From NCBI GenBank assembly GCA_026388345.1, contig JAPLJY010000246.1:1-22066 (forward strand): 22,066 nucleotides of DNA, in the 5' to 3' direction. This DNA is from Deltaproteobacteria bacterium (GTDB lineage: Bacteria; Desulfobacterota; Syntrophia; Syntrophales; UBA5619). The notes beneath the pieces are model-generated. The model had not been told where the DNA came from. It did no database searches and saw nothing but the letters and a program-made list of their open reading frames with translations. Positions 14,877-22,066 of the stretch are shown in pieces. The position numbers and the translations under genes were made by a program. Position 1 is the stretch's first letter. Every line of letters begins with the position of its first letter.

Positions 14877-15323
14877 ATGTCCGTCTTCAGGGGTCAGTAT
14901 TACCATACCATCGACGACAAGGGGAGGATCATTTTCCCCTCGCGGCTCCGTGAAGTCTTCGCCGAGAAATACGACAACCGTCTCGTCATCACGAACTGGG
15001 ACGGCTATCTGATGGTCTTCCCCTACGATGAGTGGCGCGTCATCGAGGAGAAGGTCTCCCACCAGTCCCTCCTGCGAAAAGAAGTCCGCGCATTTCAGCG
15101 GTTTTTCATGTCCGGCGCCGTCGATTGCACGCTGGACGGCCAGGGTCGGATCCTGATCCCCCCCAATCTCAGGGAATTCGCAAAATTGGAGAAAGATATC
15201 GTCCTTGCCGGCATGATCAAGGTGATCGAGATCTGGAGCAAGGAAAGGTTCGAGGCCGAGATGAAGAAGAGCGGGGACAATCTGGACGGCTTCAGCGATT
15301 ATATGGCGGACCTGGGGATATAG
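14877..15323 (+). CDS. mraZ: MraZ transcriptional regulator
   Basis: MraZ is the first gene of the dcw cluster and a DNA-binding repressor with two AbrB/SpoVT-like swapped-hairpin halves; it forms ring-shaped oligomers. Both DxxxR signatures are seen in the 148-residue product: [13 protein letters not shown] (about 13-25) and [15 protein letters not shown] in the second half. The start is ATG 14877, giving [13 protein letters not shown]; the upstream in-frame GTG at 14859 lies within the operator box and before the GGAGG, so it is unlikely to be used. The SD spacing of about 11 nt is long. rsmH begins 50 bp downstream. Confidence 0.96.
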   Translation: MSVFRGQYYHTIDDKGRIIFPSRLREVFAEKYDNRLVITNWDGYLMVFPYDEWRVIEEKVSHQSLLRKEVRAFQRFFMSGAVDCTLDGQGRILIPPNLREFAKLEKDIVLAGMIKVIEIWSKERFEAEMKKSGDNLDGFSDYMADLGI

Positions 15324-15373
15324 AAGGCCCCCGGGACGATGGCTTTTTCGATTTTTTATGAAGGCATCATGAA

Positions 15374-16324
15374 ATGGACGTCTTCCACAAACCGGTCCTG
15401 GTCGCAGAGGTGATCGCTTCCCTGCAATGCCGGGCCGGGGCCGTCTATGTGGACGGCACATTGGGAGGCGGGGGACACGCCTTTGAAATCCTCAGGAACT
15501 CGGCGCCGGACGGCCGCCTGATCGGCATCGACGCCGACGGGGATGCGCTCCGGGAAGCGGAGAAACGTCTGGCGCCCTTTGGCGACCGGGCGATCCTGGT
15601 GAAGGGAAATTTCGCCGATATGGAAACCATTCTGCCCGGGATGAAGATCGAAAAGGTGGAGGGAATTCTCCTCGATCTGGGCGTTTCCTCCCATCAACTG
15701 GAAACGGCGGCGAGGGGCTTCAGCTTCACCCTCGACGCCCCCCTGGACATGCGGATGGACCGGGACCGGGGTCCGAGCGCGTATGATCTCGTCCATACCC
15801 TCTCCGGAGAAGAGTTAGAGGGGGTTATCCGGAAGTTCGGCGAGGATAGAATGGCGAGGAAAATCGCCCGGGCCATCGTGGTGAGGCGGACCCTCTCCCC
15901 CATTCGGACGACGGGCGATCTGGCCTCCGTGGTGGCCGGGGCATTGCCGAAGGCCAGGGGGCCCGCCCGAATCCATCCGGCGACCCGGACCTTCCAGGCC
16001 CTCAGGATCGCCGTGAACGACGAGCTCACCGGCCTGCAACGGGCGCTGGCCGGCGGGATGGGGCTTCTCAAACCCGGGGGACGCTTCTCGGTCATCTCTT
16101 TTCATTCGCTGGAAGACCGGATCGTCAAGAACGCCTTCCGCGCCGCAGAAAAAGGCTGCATCTGTCCCCCCGATCTTCCCGTCTGCGCCTGCGGCCGGAA
16201 GCCGACGATGAACGTGATCACACGGAGGCCGGTTGTCCCCGGCGAGACTGAAATCCGCGACAACCCGCGGGCCAGAAGCGCAAAACTCAGAACGGCGGAG
16301 AGGATCGGACCATGCAGGCCGTAG
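15374..16324 (+). CDS. rsmH: 16S rRNA (cytosine1402-N4)-methyltransferase RsmH (MraW)
   Basis: RsmH methylates N4 of C1402 in the decoding centre of 16S rRNA using S-adenosylmethionine. The 316-residue protein begins with the family signature HKPVLVAEV. It has the SAM-binding loop DGTLGGGGHA at 27-36, then LDLGVSSHQLETAARGFSF, DMRMDR, HPATRTFQALRIAVNDEL, VISFHSLEDRIVK and the terminal NPRARSAKLRTAERI. The length is normal. Its last 13 nt overlap the ftsL start. AAGG lies about 10 nt before the ATG. Confidence 0.97.
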   Translation: MDVFHKPVLVAEVIASLQCRAGAVYVDGTLGGGGHAFEILRNSAPDGRLIGIDADGDALREAEKRLAPFGDRAILVKGNFADMETILPGMKIEKVEGILLDLGVSSHQLETAARGFSFTLDAPLDMRMDRDRGPSAYDLVHTLSGEELEGVIRKFGEDRMARKIARAIVVRRTLSPIRTTGDLASVVAGALPKARGPARIHPATRTFQALRIAVNDELTGLQRALAGGMGLLKPGGRFSVISFHSLEDRIVKNAFRAAEKGCICPPDLPVCACGRKPTMNVITRRPVVPGETEIRDNPRARSAKLRTAERIGPCRP

Positions 16325-16632
16325 AGGTTCTCAAACAGAGGGTTCACCTGCAGGAGGATGCGTCCGGCCGGATCGGATATTCGACCTGGATCTTCATCGC
16401 CTCCGTGCTGATGGCGGTGGCGCTCCTCTATGTGTGGAGCCATATCCATATGACGGAGTTGGAGTACCAGATCGCCCGGGAGTTGAGCAGCGCGGAACAG
16501 ATTAAGGACGAACGGACAAAACTGAAGGTCGAACTCGCCACGCTGAAATCACCCCGGAGGATCGAAACCATCGCCCGGGAGAAGCTGCAGATGACGTATC
16601 CGGAAAGGGCGCAGGTGATCATGCTGAAATGA
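16312..16632 (+). CDS. ftsL: Cell division protein FtsL
   Basis: A 106-residue bitopic membrane protein. FtsL joins FtsB and FtsQ at the septum and activates FtsW-FtsI. The sequence has a cytoplasmic tail of about 22 residues, one membrane helix at about 24-42 (STWIFIASVLMAVALLYVW), then a periplasmic stretch with coiled-coil character (ELEYQIARELSSAEQIKDER) and a conserved-looking SPRRIETIAREKLQMTYP. FtsL is poorly conserved, so the name leans on this pattern plus position between rsmH and ftsI. It overlaps rsmH by 13 nt and ftsI by 4 nt (ATGA). Confidence 0.88.
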   Translation: MQAVEVLKQRVHLQEDASGRIGYSTWIFIASVLMAVALLYVWSHIHMTELEYQIARELSSAEQIKDERTKLKVELATLKSPRRIETIAREKLQMTYPERAQVIMLK

Positions 16633-18617
16633 CCGCCGAATCGAGAAAATGGATGAAATTCAGAATTGCCACCCTGCTGGCCTTCTTCCTGGTGCTGTTC
16701 ATCGCCCTCGCCTCGCGCGCCTTTCAACTGCAGATACTGTCCGGCAAGGAATTGAAGGCCCTTGCCCAAAAGCAGCATACCCAGACCCTCCTGCTGCAGC
16801 CGGAACGGGGGATTATCTTCGACCGGAACGGCGAAAAGATGGCCGCCACCATCATGGCCGATTCCGTCTGCGCCGATCCGTCCAAGATCGACAACCCCGG
16901 CGAAGTGGCCGGGCGCCTCGCCGCTATTCTCACGACGGACAAGACGGGGCTCCAGAAGAAACTGACCGGCGCGAAGAATTTCTGCTGGCTCGCCCGGAGA
17001 ATCGCCCCCGAACAGGCCGCTCTCGTGCAGGAATTGGGCGTCGACGGGATCTTCATCGTCAAGGAGCCCATGCGTTACTATCCCAGCGGCGAGCTGGCCG
17101 GACATCTGATCGGCTTCGTCGGCATGGATGCAACCGGTCTGGAAGGGCTCGAACTGCGCTATGACCGCTACCTGAAGGGCGCCCCCGAAAAGTTGATCTG
17201 GACCAGGGACGCCAAGGGGAAGCGGCTCTACCCCCGCGTGGAGAGGCCCGAAACCGTCCAGAAGGAGAATTACAACCTCGTCCTGACCATCGACAACCGA
17301 ATCCAGCACATGGTGGAATCCCACCTGAAGGCCGCCGTTAAGGACAAGGGGGCCAAGGGGGGATTCGCGATTGTCATGGATCCGCGCACGGGAGAAATTC
17401 TCGCCCTCGCCAACGAAATGGGATTCGATCCCAACCATTTCTCATCGGTCAGCCCCCAAACAGGAAAAAACAAGGCGATCACGGACTGTTTCGATCCGGG
17501 TTCCACCTTCAAGCCCTTTCTGGCGGCGGCCGCGCTGGAAGAGGGGGTCGTCAAGGAAACGGACATGTTCAACTGCGAAAACGGCAACTATGCGATCGCC
17601 GACCGCGTGGTCCACGAGGCGCAACGCAAGCGCCACGGCGTCCTTTCCTTCCACGACATCCTGAAGTATTCGAGCAACATCGGATCAGTCAAGGTGGCCG
17701 AAAAACTCGGCAAGGAAAAATTCTACCAGTACATCCGCAAATTCGGTTTCGGCGCCAAAACCGGCATCGATCTCCCGGGCGAGACGGCCGGGCTGCTTCG
17801 GCCGGTGGAAAACTGGACCCGGGTGGATGCGGCGACCATCGCCTTCGGGCAGGGGATTTCCGTCACCGCCATCCAGCTCATCACCGCCCTCTCCAGCGTC
17901 GCCAACCAGGGGGTCCTGATGAAGCCCTTCATCGTCCGCGGGCTCATGGACCGGAAGGGGAACATTGTCCAGGCCTATCATCCGACCGTGGCCCGCCGGG
18001 TCGTCTCCCCCGAGACGGCAAGGCGGCTGACAGCAATCCTGACCGACGTGGTCGGCATGGAAGACGGCACCGGAAAGCACGCCCGCATCGTGAACGTCGC
18101 CGTGGCCGGAAAGACCGGCACCTCGCAGAAATTTGATTTTGCGCGAAAGGCCTATTCTTCCGAACGGGTCAAGACCTCCTTCATGGGATTCTTCCCGTCC
18201 GAGGACCCGCAGATCGCGATCCTGGTCATCCTGGACGAACCGCAGAAGGACCGGTGGGGCGGCGTGGCCGCAGCCCCGGTCTTCAAGAACATCGGCGAAC
18301 AGCTCCTGACATGTTTCCGGACGAACATCCGTGAAAACTCCGAGCCGGAAGAGGAAAAGCCCGTCAGCGGCGACATGAACGTGAGTCTCGCCTCCGCCCC
18401 GGCGCCGCTCGCGGACCGGACGGCAATGGAATCGGATAATACGGTCGTGCCGAACTTCCGGGGAATGACGATCCGCGAAGTCCTGAAGAAATCGAAAGAG
18501 AAGGGGATCGAGGTCCGTGTGATCGGAAGCGGCTGGGCGACCGCCCAGCATCCGGCGGCCGGAATACCCGCGCCGGAGAACCGCCTCTGCACCGTCACCT
18601 TCGGCATGGGTTCTTAA
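16629..18617 (+). CDS. ftsI: FtsI/PBP3 septal transpeptidase with C-terminal PASTA domain
   Basis: A class B penicillin-binding protein that cross-links septal peptidoglycan in the periplasm, partner of FtsW. Of 662 residues, about 14-33 form the membrane anchor (IATLLAFFLVLFIALASRAF); the dimerisation/pedestal domain follows, beginning ERGIIFDRNGEKMA. The transpeptidase has all three motifs: S292-TFK295 (DPGSTFKPF), S348-SN350 (KYSSNIGS) and K495-TGT498 (AGKTGTSQK). One PASTA domain is at about 604-660 (VVPNFRGMTIREVL). PASTA is typical of Gram-positive PBP2x/SpoVD and absent from E. coli FtsI, but is seen in deltaproteobacterial FtsI. The start overlaps ftsL by ATGA. Confidence 0.95.
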   Translation: MTAESRKWMKFRIATLLAFFLVLFIALASRAFQLQILSGKELKALAQKQHTQTLLLQPERGIIFDRNGEKMAATIMADSVCADPSKIDNPGEVAGRLAAILTTDKTGLQKKLTGAKNFCWLARRIAPEQAALVQELGVDGIFIVKEPMRYYPSGELAGHLIGFVGMDATGLEGLELRYDRYLKGAPEKLIWTRDAKGKRLYPRVERPETVQKENYNLVLTIDNRIQHMVESHLKAAVKDKGAKGGFAIVMDPRTGEILALANEMGFDPNHFSSVSPQTGKNKAITDCFDPGSTFKPFLAAAALEEGVVKETDMFNCENGNYAIADRVVHEAQRKRHGVLSFHDILKYSSNIGSVKVAEKLGKEKFYQYIRKFGFGAKTGIDLPGETAGLLRPVENWTRVDAATIAFGQGISVTAIQLITALSSVANQGVLMKPFIVRGLMDRKGNIVQAYHPTVARRVVSPETARRLTAILTDVVGMEDGTGKHARIVNVAVAGKTGTSQKFDFARKAYSSERVKTSFMGFFPSEDPQIAILVILDEPQKDRWGGVAAAPVFKNIGEQLLTCFRTNIRENSEPEEEKPVSGDMNVSLASAPAPLADRTAMESDNTVVPNFRGMTIREVLKKSKEKGIEVRVIGSGWATAQHPAAGIPAPENRLCTVTFGMGS

Positions 18618-18627
18618 AGGTTTTCCA

Positions 18628-20169
18628 ATGCGACTTCCGCTGCTGATGAAGGAAATCGAAATCCTCGGGATCGTAGGGGATCCGGACGGCGAAGTCCGTT
18701 CGGTCCGCTACAATTCGCGGCTGTGTGAAAAGGACGACCTCTTTGTGGCAATTCCCGGAATCCGGACGGACGGTCATCAGTTCATCGGCGACGCGCTGGC
18801 CCGCGGCGCCCGTTTCATCATCCACGAGCGGGATTTTGTCCCGCCCGCCGGCATCACGGCCATCCGCGTCCGCAATAGCCGGCAGGTTCTGGGCCGCCTC
18901 GGGGACAATTTCTTCGGTCACCCCTCCGCATCCCTCTGCCTGATCGCCGTGGTCGGAACAAATGGAAAGACCACGATCACCTACCTGCTGGAGGCGATCC
19001 TCAGGGCCGCGGGCCATTCCGTCGGCGTGCTGGGAACGGTCGACTACCGCTACGGCGAAAGGCGTTTCCCCGCCCCGAACACCACGCCCGAATCCTTTGA
19101 GATGCAGCGGATCCTCCGGGAGATGGCCGATCACGGGATCACGCATGTCGTTTCCGAGGTATCGTCGCACGCAATCGACCTTCACCGGGTCGATGACTGC
19201 GCATTCGACCTGGGTATCTTCACCAACCTCACCCAGGACCACCTCGACTACCACAAAACGATGGAGAACTACTTCCAGGCGAAAAGACGTTTCTTTTCCG
19301 AGATCCTCCCCGGCGGCGGGAAAAACTGTCCCCGGCGGATGGTCCTCAACGCCGACGATCCCTGGGGACAGCGGATCATACGGGAGGTCGCGGGCGGCCG
19401 CCTCACCTACGGCCTCGACAACCCCTGCGACGTGACCGCCGCGCCTTTTCGTCTCTCCCTCGGAGGGATTGAGGCGAACATCTGTCTTGAAGCCATTCAA
19501 TTCGATATCGCCTCCCCGTTGATGGGAAAATTCAACCTCTACAACATCCTGGCCGCAGTCGCTGCCGCCTCGGCCATAGCGATCCCCCCGGAGGCCATCC
19601 GGAAAGGGATCGCCGGTCTGGCCCAGGTTCCGGGACGCCTGGAAAAGGTGAGCGCGGCGGGGCAACCCGCCGTTTTCGTCGATTACGCCCACACGGACGA
19701 CGCGCTGCGACGGGTCCTCCAGAATCTCTCCGCCTTCCGGACGGGCCAGACAGAAAGGATCATTACCGTCTTCGGGTGCGGCGGGGATCGGGATCGCGGG
19801 AAAAGGCCGCTCATGGGCGAGGCCGCGACCGCCTTGAGCGATCTTACGATCGTAACCTCGGACAATCCGCGGACGGAGGATCCCCTCGATATCATCCGGG
19901 AGATCGAAACAGACATCCCTGCACCGAAATTCGTCGATATCGCGGAATTCGAACGACATCCGGGCCAAAGGGGCTACCTCGTCCTCCCGGACCGGAGAGA
20001 GGCGATCGCCGCGGCCATCGGTCTCGCCGGTACCGCGGACATCGTTCTCATCGCCGGGAAGGGCCACGAGGATTACCAGATCGTCGGCAGTCGGAGGTTC
20101 CCCTTCGATGACCGCGTGATTGCGCGGGAGGCGTTGAGGCTTTGGCAGACCGGGAGGGAAAGATCATGA
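18628..20169 (+). CDS. murE: MurE, UDP-MurNAc-L-Ala-D-Glu:meso-diaminopimelate ligase
   Basis: MurE adds the third stem-peptide amino acid in the cytoplasm, using ATP. The 513-residue protein has the three Mur ligase domains: substrate-binding VRSVRYNSRLCEKDDLFVAI, the ATP loop GTNGKTT at 110-116, the probable carbamylated Lys K219 (YFQAKRRFF), VPGRLEKV and the C-terminal motif DNPR at 412-415 followed by TEDP. DNPR is the signature for meso-diaminopimelate rather than lysine, which indicates Gram-negative-type peptidoglycan. It starts 10 bp after ftsI with AAAGG 7 nt before the ATG, and its stop overlaps the murF start by 4 nt. Confidence 0.97.
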   Translation: MRLPLLMKEIEILGIVGDPDGEVRSVRYNSRLCEKDDLFVAIPGIRTDGHQFIGDALARGARFIIHERDFVPPAGITAIRVRNSRQVLGRLGDNFFGHPSASLCLIAVVGTNGKTTITYLLEAILRAAGHSVGVLGTVDYRYGERRFPAPNTTPESFEMQRILREMADHGITHVVSEVSSHAIDLHRVDDCAFDLGIFTNLTQDHLDYHKTMENYFQAKRRFFSEILPGGGKNCPRRMVLNADDPWGQRIIREVAGGRLTYGLDNPCDVTAAPFRLSLGGIEANICLEAIQFDIASPLMGKFNLYNILAAVAAASAIAIPPEAIRKGIAGLAQVPGRLEKVSAAGQPAVFVDYAHTDDALRRVLQNLSAFRTGQTERIITVFGCGGDRDRGKRPLMGEAATALSDLTIVTSDNPRTEDPLDIIREIETDIPAPKFVDIAEFERHPGQRGYLVLPDRREAIAAAIGLAGTADIVLIAGKGHEDYQIVGSRRFPFDDRVIAREALRLWQTGRERS

Positions 20170-21596
20170 CGGATGCAGCCCCGATCCTTTCCGCCGGCGA
20201 GATCCTGAAGGCCACGGGAGGCGCCCCGCTCCGGGGCGGCTGCGGCTGGTCCTGCCGGGGCGTCTCCACGGACACGCGAACCCTGACCGCGGGAAACCTC
20301 TTCATCGCCCTTGCGGGTGAGAATTTTGACGGCCACGACTGCCTGGCGAAGGCCGCCCTTCAGGGAGCCGCCGGGCTTCTCATCCGGGCGGACGCTGCGG
20401 GGAAACTCGCCGCCGCGCCGGAAGACCTGCCGGCGATCGGCGTTCCGGATACCCTGCGGGCTCTGGGCGACATCGCCCACGACTGGCGGCGGCGGTTCCC
20501 CGTCCCGGTCATCGCAATCACGGGGAGCTCCGGAAAAACGACGACCAAGGAGATGGTCGCAGCGATTGCCGCGCGCACGCGGAACCTCCTCCGGACGGAA
20601 GGCAATCTGAACAACCGGATCGGCCTTCCCCTGACCCTTCTGCGACTGCACGGGAAACACGAACTCGCCATCGTCGAGATGGGGACGAACAGTCCGGGAG
20701 AGATCGCGACGCTCGCGGCCATCGCCGGACCGGACGTCGGCCTGATCACGAACATCGGTCCCGCCCACCTCGAAGGGCTGGGCTCCCTAAGGGCGATCCG
20801 GGAGGAAAAAGGATCCCTTTTTGAAATGATGGCGGGACGAGGCACGGCGATCCTCAACCACGACGATCCGGCCATCGCTCTCCTCGCCGGGCGCTGGCGG
20901 GGAAAACGCATCTCTTTTGGTCTCGGCCCGGGCGCCCAAGTCACCGCGGAGAGGATCGAACCGGTGGGACCCGCGGGGGTCCGTTTCCAACTTGTCATTG
21001 ACGGGATCGGCATCCCGGTTTTCCTGTCCGCCCTCGGGGAACACAATGTGATGAATGCCCTCGCCGCCGCGGCCGCCGCGCGGGCGCTCGGTTTCGACCG
21101 CCATGAGATCGCGGCGGGCCTCGCCGCCTTTCGCCCGGTCCCGGGGAGGACCGAGATCCGGCGGCTCGGAAACGGCGCCTTCCTGATCATCGACGCCTAC
21201 AATGCCAATCCCGCCTCGGTGCGGGAGGCCGTCAAGACCCTGCAGGGGTTGCGGGGAAGCGGCGATGCCATCGTGATCCTGGGCGACATGCTGGAACTGG
21301 GCGAACAATCGGAAGCGTTGCATAAGGAAATCGGGACACTTCTTGCGGATGCAAATATTCACGACCTCTTTCTCAGGGGATCCCTGACGGAGGCGGTGGC
21401 AGCCGGGGCGATCCGGCGGGGGTTTCCCGCGGAGCGGATCACGTTTTTTGAGGCCCCGGATGAGGTTGCCTCTTCTCTGCAGTCCCGGCTGAAAAAGGAC
21501 GACTGGATCCTGATCAAGGGATCCCGAAAGATGAAAATGGAAGCGGTGGCGGAGAGGATCGTCGCGGCATTTGATCTGAAACCGCAAACGGCGTAG
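20166..21596 (+). CDS. murF: MurF, UDP-MurNAc-tripeptide--D-alanyl-D-alanine ligase
   Basis: MurF adds D-Ala-D-Ala to complete the pentapeptide precursor. The 476-residue product has the Mur ligase layout: N-terminal GVSTDTRTLTAGNLFIALAGE, the ATP loop TGSSGKTTTKE (119-129), TEGNLNNRIGLPLTLL, the MurF signature EMGTNSPGEI with ITNIGPAHLEGLGS, and C-terminal DAYNANPASVREA and ILGDMLELGEQ. The start is ATG 20166 because GGAGGG lies 8 nt before it and it overlaps murE by ATGA; an in-frame TTG at 20142 inside murE precedes the ribosome site and is rejected. mraY begins 48 bp downstream. Confidence 0.97.
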   Translation: MTDAAPILSAGEILKATGGAPLRGGCGWSCRGVSTDTRTLTAGNLFIALAGENFDGHDCLAKAALQGAAGLLIRADAAGKLAAAPEDLPAIGVPDTLRALGDIAHDWRRRFPVPVIAITGSSGKTTTKEMVAAIAARTRNLLRTEGNLNNRIGLPLTLLRLHGKHELAIVEMGTNSPGEIATLAAIAGPDVGLITNIGPAHLEGLGSLRAIREEKGSLFEMMAGRGTAILNHDDPAIALLAGRWRGKRISFGLGPGAQVTAERIEPVGPAGVRFQLVIDGIGIPVFLSALGEHNVMNALAAAAAARALGFDRHEIAAGLAAFRPVPGRTEIRRLGNGAFLIIDAYNANPASVREAVKTLQGLRGSGDAIVILGDMLELGEQSEALHKEIGTLLADANIHDLFLRGSLTEAVAAGAIRRGFPAERITFFEAPDEVASSLQSRLKKDDWILIKGSRKMKMEAVAERIVAAFDLKPQTA

Positions 21597-21644
21597 GGTT
21601 CGCCGCTTGAAAAAACACCGGATGCATCAGGAAGGTTTGAAAAA

Positions 21645-22066
21645 ATGCTTTTTCATCTTTTATATCCGCTACATGACACATACTCATTTTTCAATGTCTT
21701 TCGGTACATCACCTTCCGGACGATCTATGCGGCGATCACCGCGCTCGTGATCTGCTTCGTCGTCGGCCCCTGGCTCATCCGCAGACTCCAGGAGCTCCGG
21801 ATCGGCCAGACCATCCGGGAGGACGGACCGGACTCCCATCAGGCCAAGCAGGGGACGCCGACCATGGGCGGCATCCTGATCATCTTCGCCGTGACCATCT
21901 CTACGCTCCTCTGGGCCAACCTGACCATCGGCTGCATCTGGCTTGTCGTCATGGTCATGGTCGGTTTCGGCTTGATCGGTTTTCTCGACGACTACCGGAA
22001 GCTCGCCCGGCAGGACAGCCGGGGCGTGCCGGGAAAGGTCCGGCTGGCCGCGGAGATCGCGATCGC
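21645..22066 (+). CDS. mraY: MraY, phospho-MurNAc-pentapeptide translocase, partial (right edge)
   Basis: MraY is the polytopic membrane enzyme that transfers phospho-MurNAc-pentapeptide to undecaprenyl phosphate, forming lipid I. The first 140 residues are present. They show the family start MLFHLLYPLHD, membrane helices, and the conserved cytoplasmic segment with GQTIREDGPDSHQAKQGTPT and MGGILII. The Mg-binding region LIGFLDDYRKL follows, with the Asp pair of the active site. GGAAGG lies 9 nt before ATG 21645. It continues the dcw operon 48 bp after murF. Confidence 0.96.
   Translation, partial: MLFHLLYPLHDTYSFFNVFRYITFRTIYAAITALVICFVVGPWLIRRLQELRIGQTIREDGPDSHQAKQGTPTMGGILIIFAVTISTLLWANLTIGCIWLVVMVMVGFGLIGFLDDYRKLARQDSRGVPGKVRLAAEIAI

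Noticed and set aside
18595..20067. 490-codon minus-strand open frame opposite murE
   Set aside because: MurE motifs are complete on the plus strand; the antisense frame is Gly/Asp/Arg-rich and has no recognisable domain.
1..22066. CRISPR array, tRNA/rRNA gene, insertion sequence or in-frame UGA selenoprotein
   Set aside because: I saw no regularly spaced repeats, cloverleaf-like sequence, transposase or family-matching frame interrupted by TGA. The only strong tandem repeat is the efp duplication.

Overview
The window looks like a chromosomal segment of an anaerobic Gram-negative bacterium, most likely a deltaproteobacterium-type lineage (Desulfobacterota; Syntrophales-like is my inference). 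Reasons: a dcw cell-wall/division cluster in the order mraZ-rsmH-ftsL-ftsI(PASTA)-murE-murF-mraY preceded by ruvX-mltG, a MurE with the meso-diaminopimelate motif DNPR, a TolQ gene, a KamA-like EpmB, and a selB-fdhD pair that suggests selenocysteine and formate dehydrogenase metabolism. Coding DNA is GC-rich. The middle (about 4.9-9.4 kb) is clearly more AT-rich and more loosely packed.

Region 1 (1-3404, minus strand) is an elongation factor P module: epmB (lysine 2,3-aminomutase-like), efp and epmA, followed by the start of tolQ. EpmB makes beta-lysine, EpmA attaches it to the EF-P loop lysine, and EF-P relieves ribosome stalling at polyproline. The efp gene carries an exact 66-bp in-frame tandem duplication that adds 22 residues to its C terminus. 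Divergent from it at 3781 is a gene for a protein resembling bacterial eRF1-like (baeRF) proteins.

Region 2 (4930-9384, plus strand) is accessory in character: a hicB-hicA toxin-antitoxin pair with three AATYGTGA boxes upstream, a calcium-dodecin-like gene with a long leader and a strong terminator, and a SulP-STAS-cyclic-nucleotide-binding fusion transporter. These are separated by 300-630-bp gaps containing promoters, hairpins and an imperfect repeat. One gap has a promoter-like and terminator-like pair with no gene between them.

Region 3 (9385-13144, minus strand) is a probable operon selB-fdhD-(OB-fold/HD exoribonuclease YhaM-like). selB and fdhD overlap by 4 nt. FdhD lacks the usual CxxC cysteines.

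Region 4 (13301-22066, plus strand) is ruvX-mltG (4-nt overlap), then a promoter, a three-box MraZ operator and the dcw operon, running off the right edge inside mraY. Many of its genes overlap by a few bases.

I saw no rRNA, tRNA, CRISPR array or insertion sequence. No wholly new system is evident. The best leads are the EF-P duplication, the cysteine-less FdhD, the EF-P/baeRF neighbourhood and the regulatory DNA of region 2.
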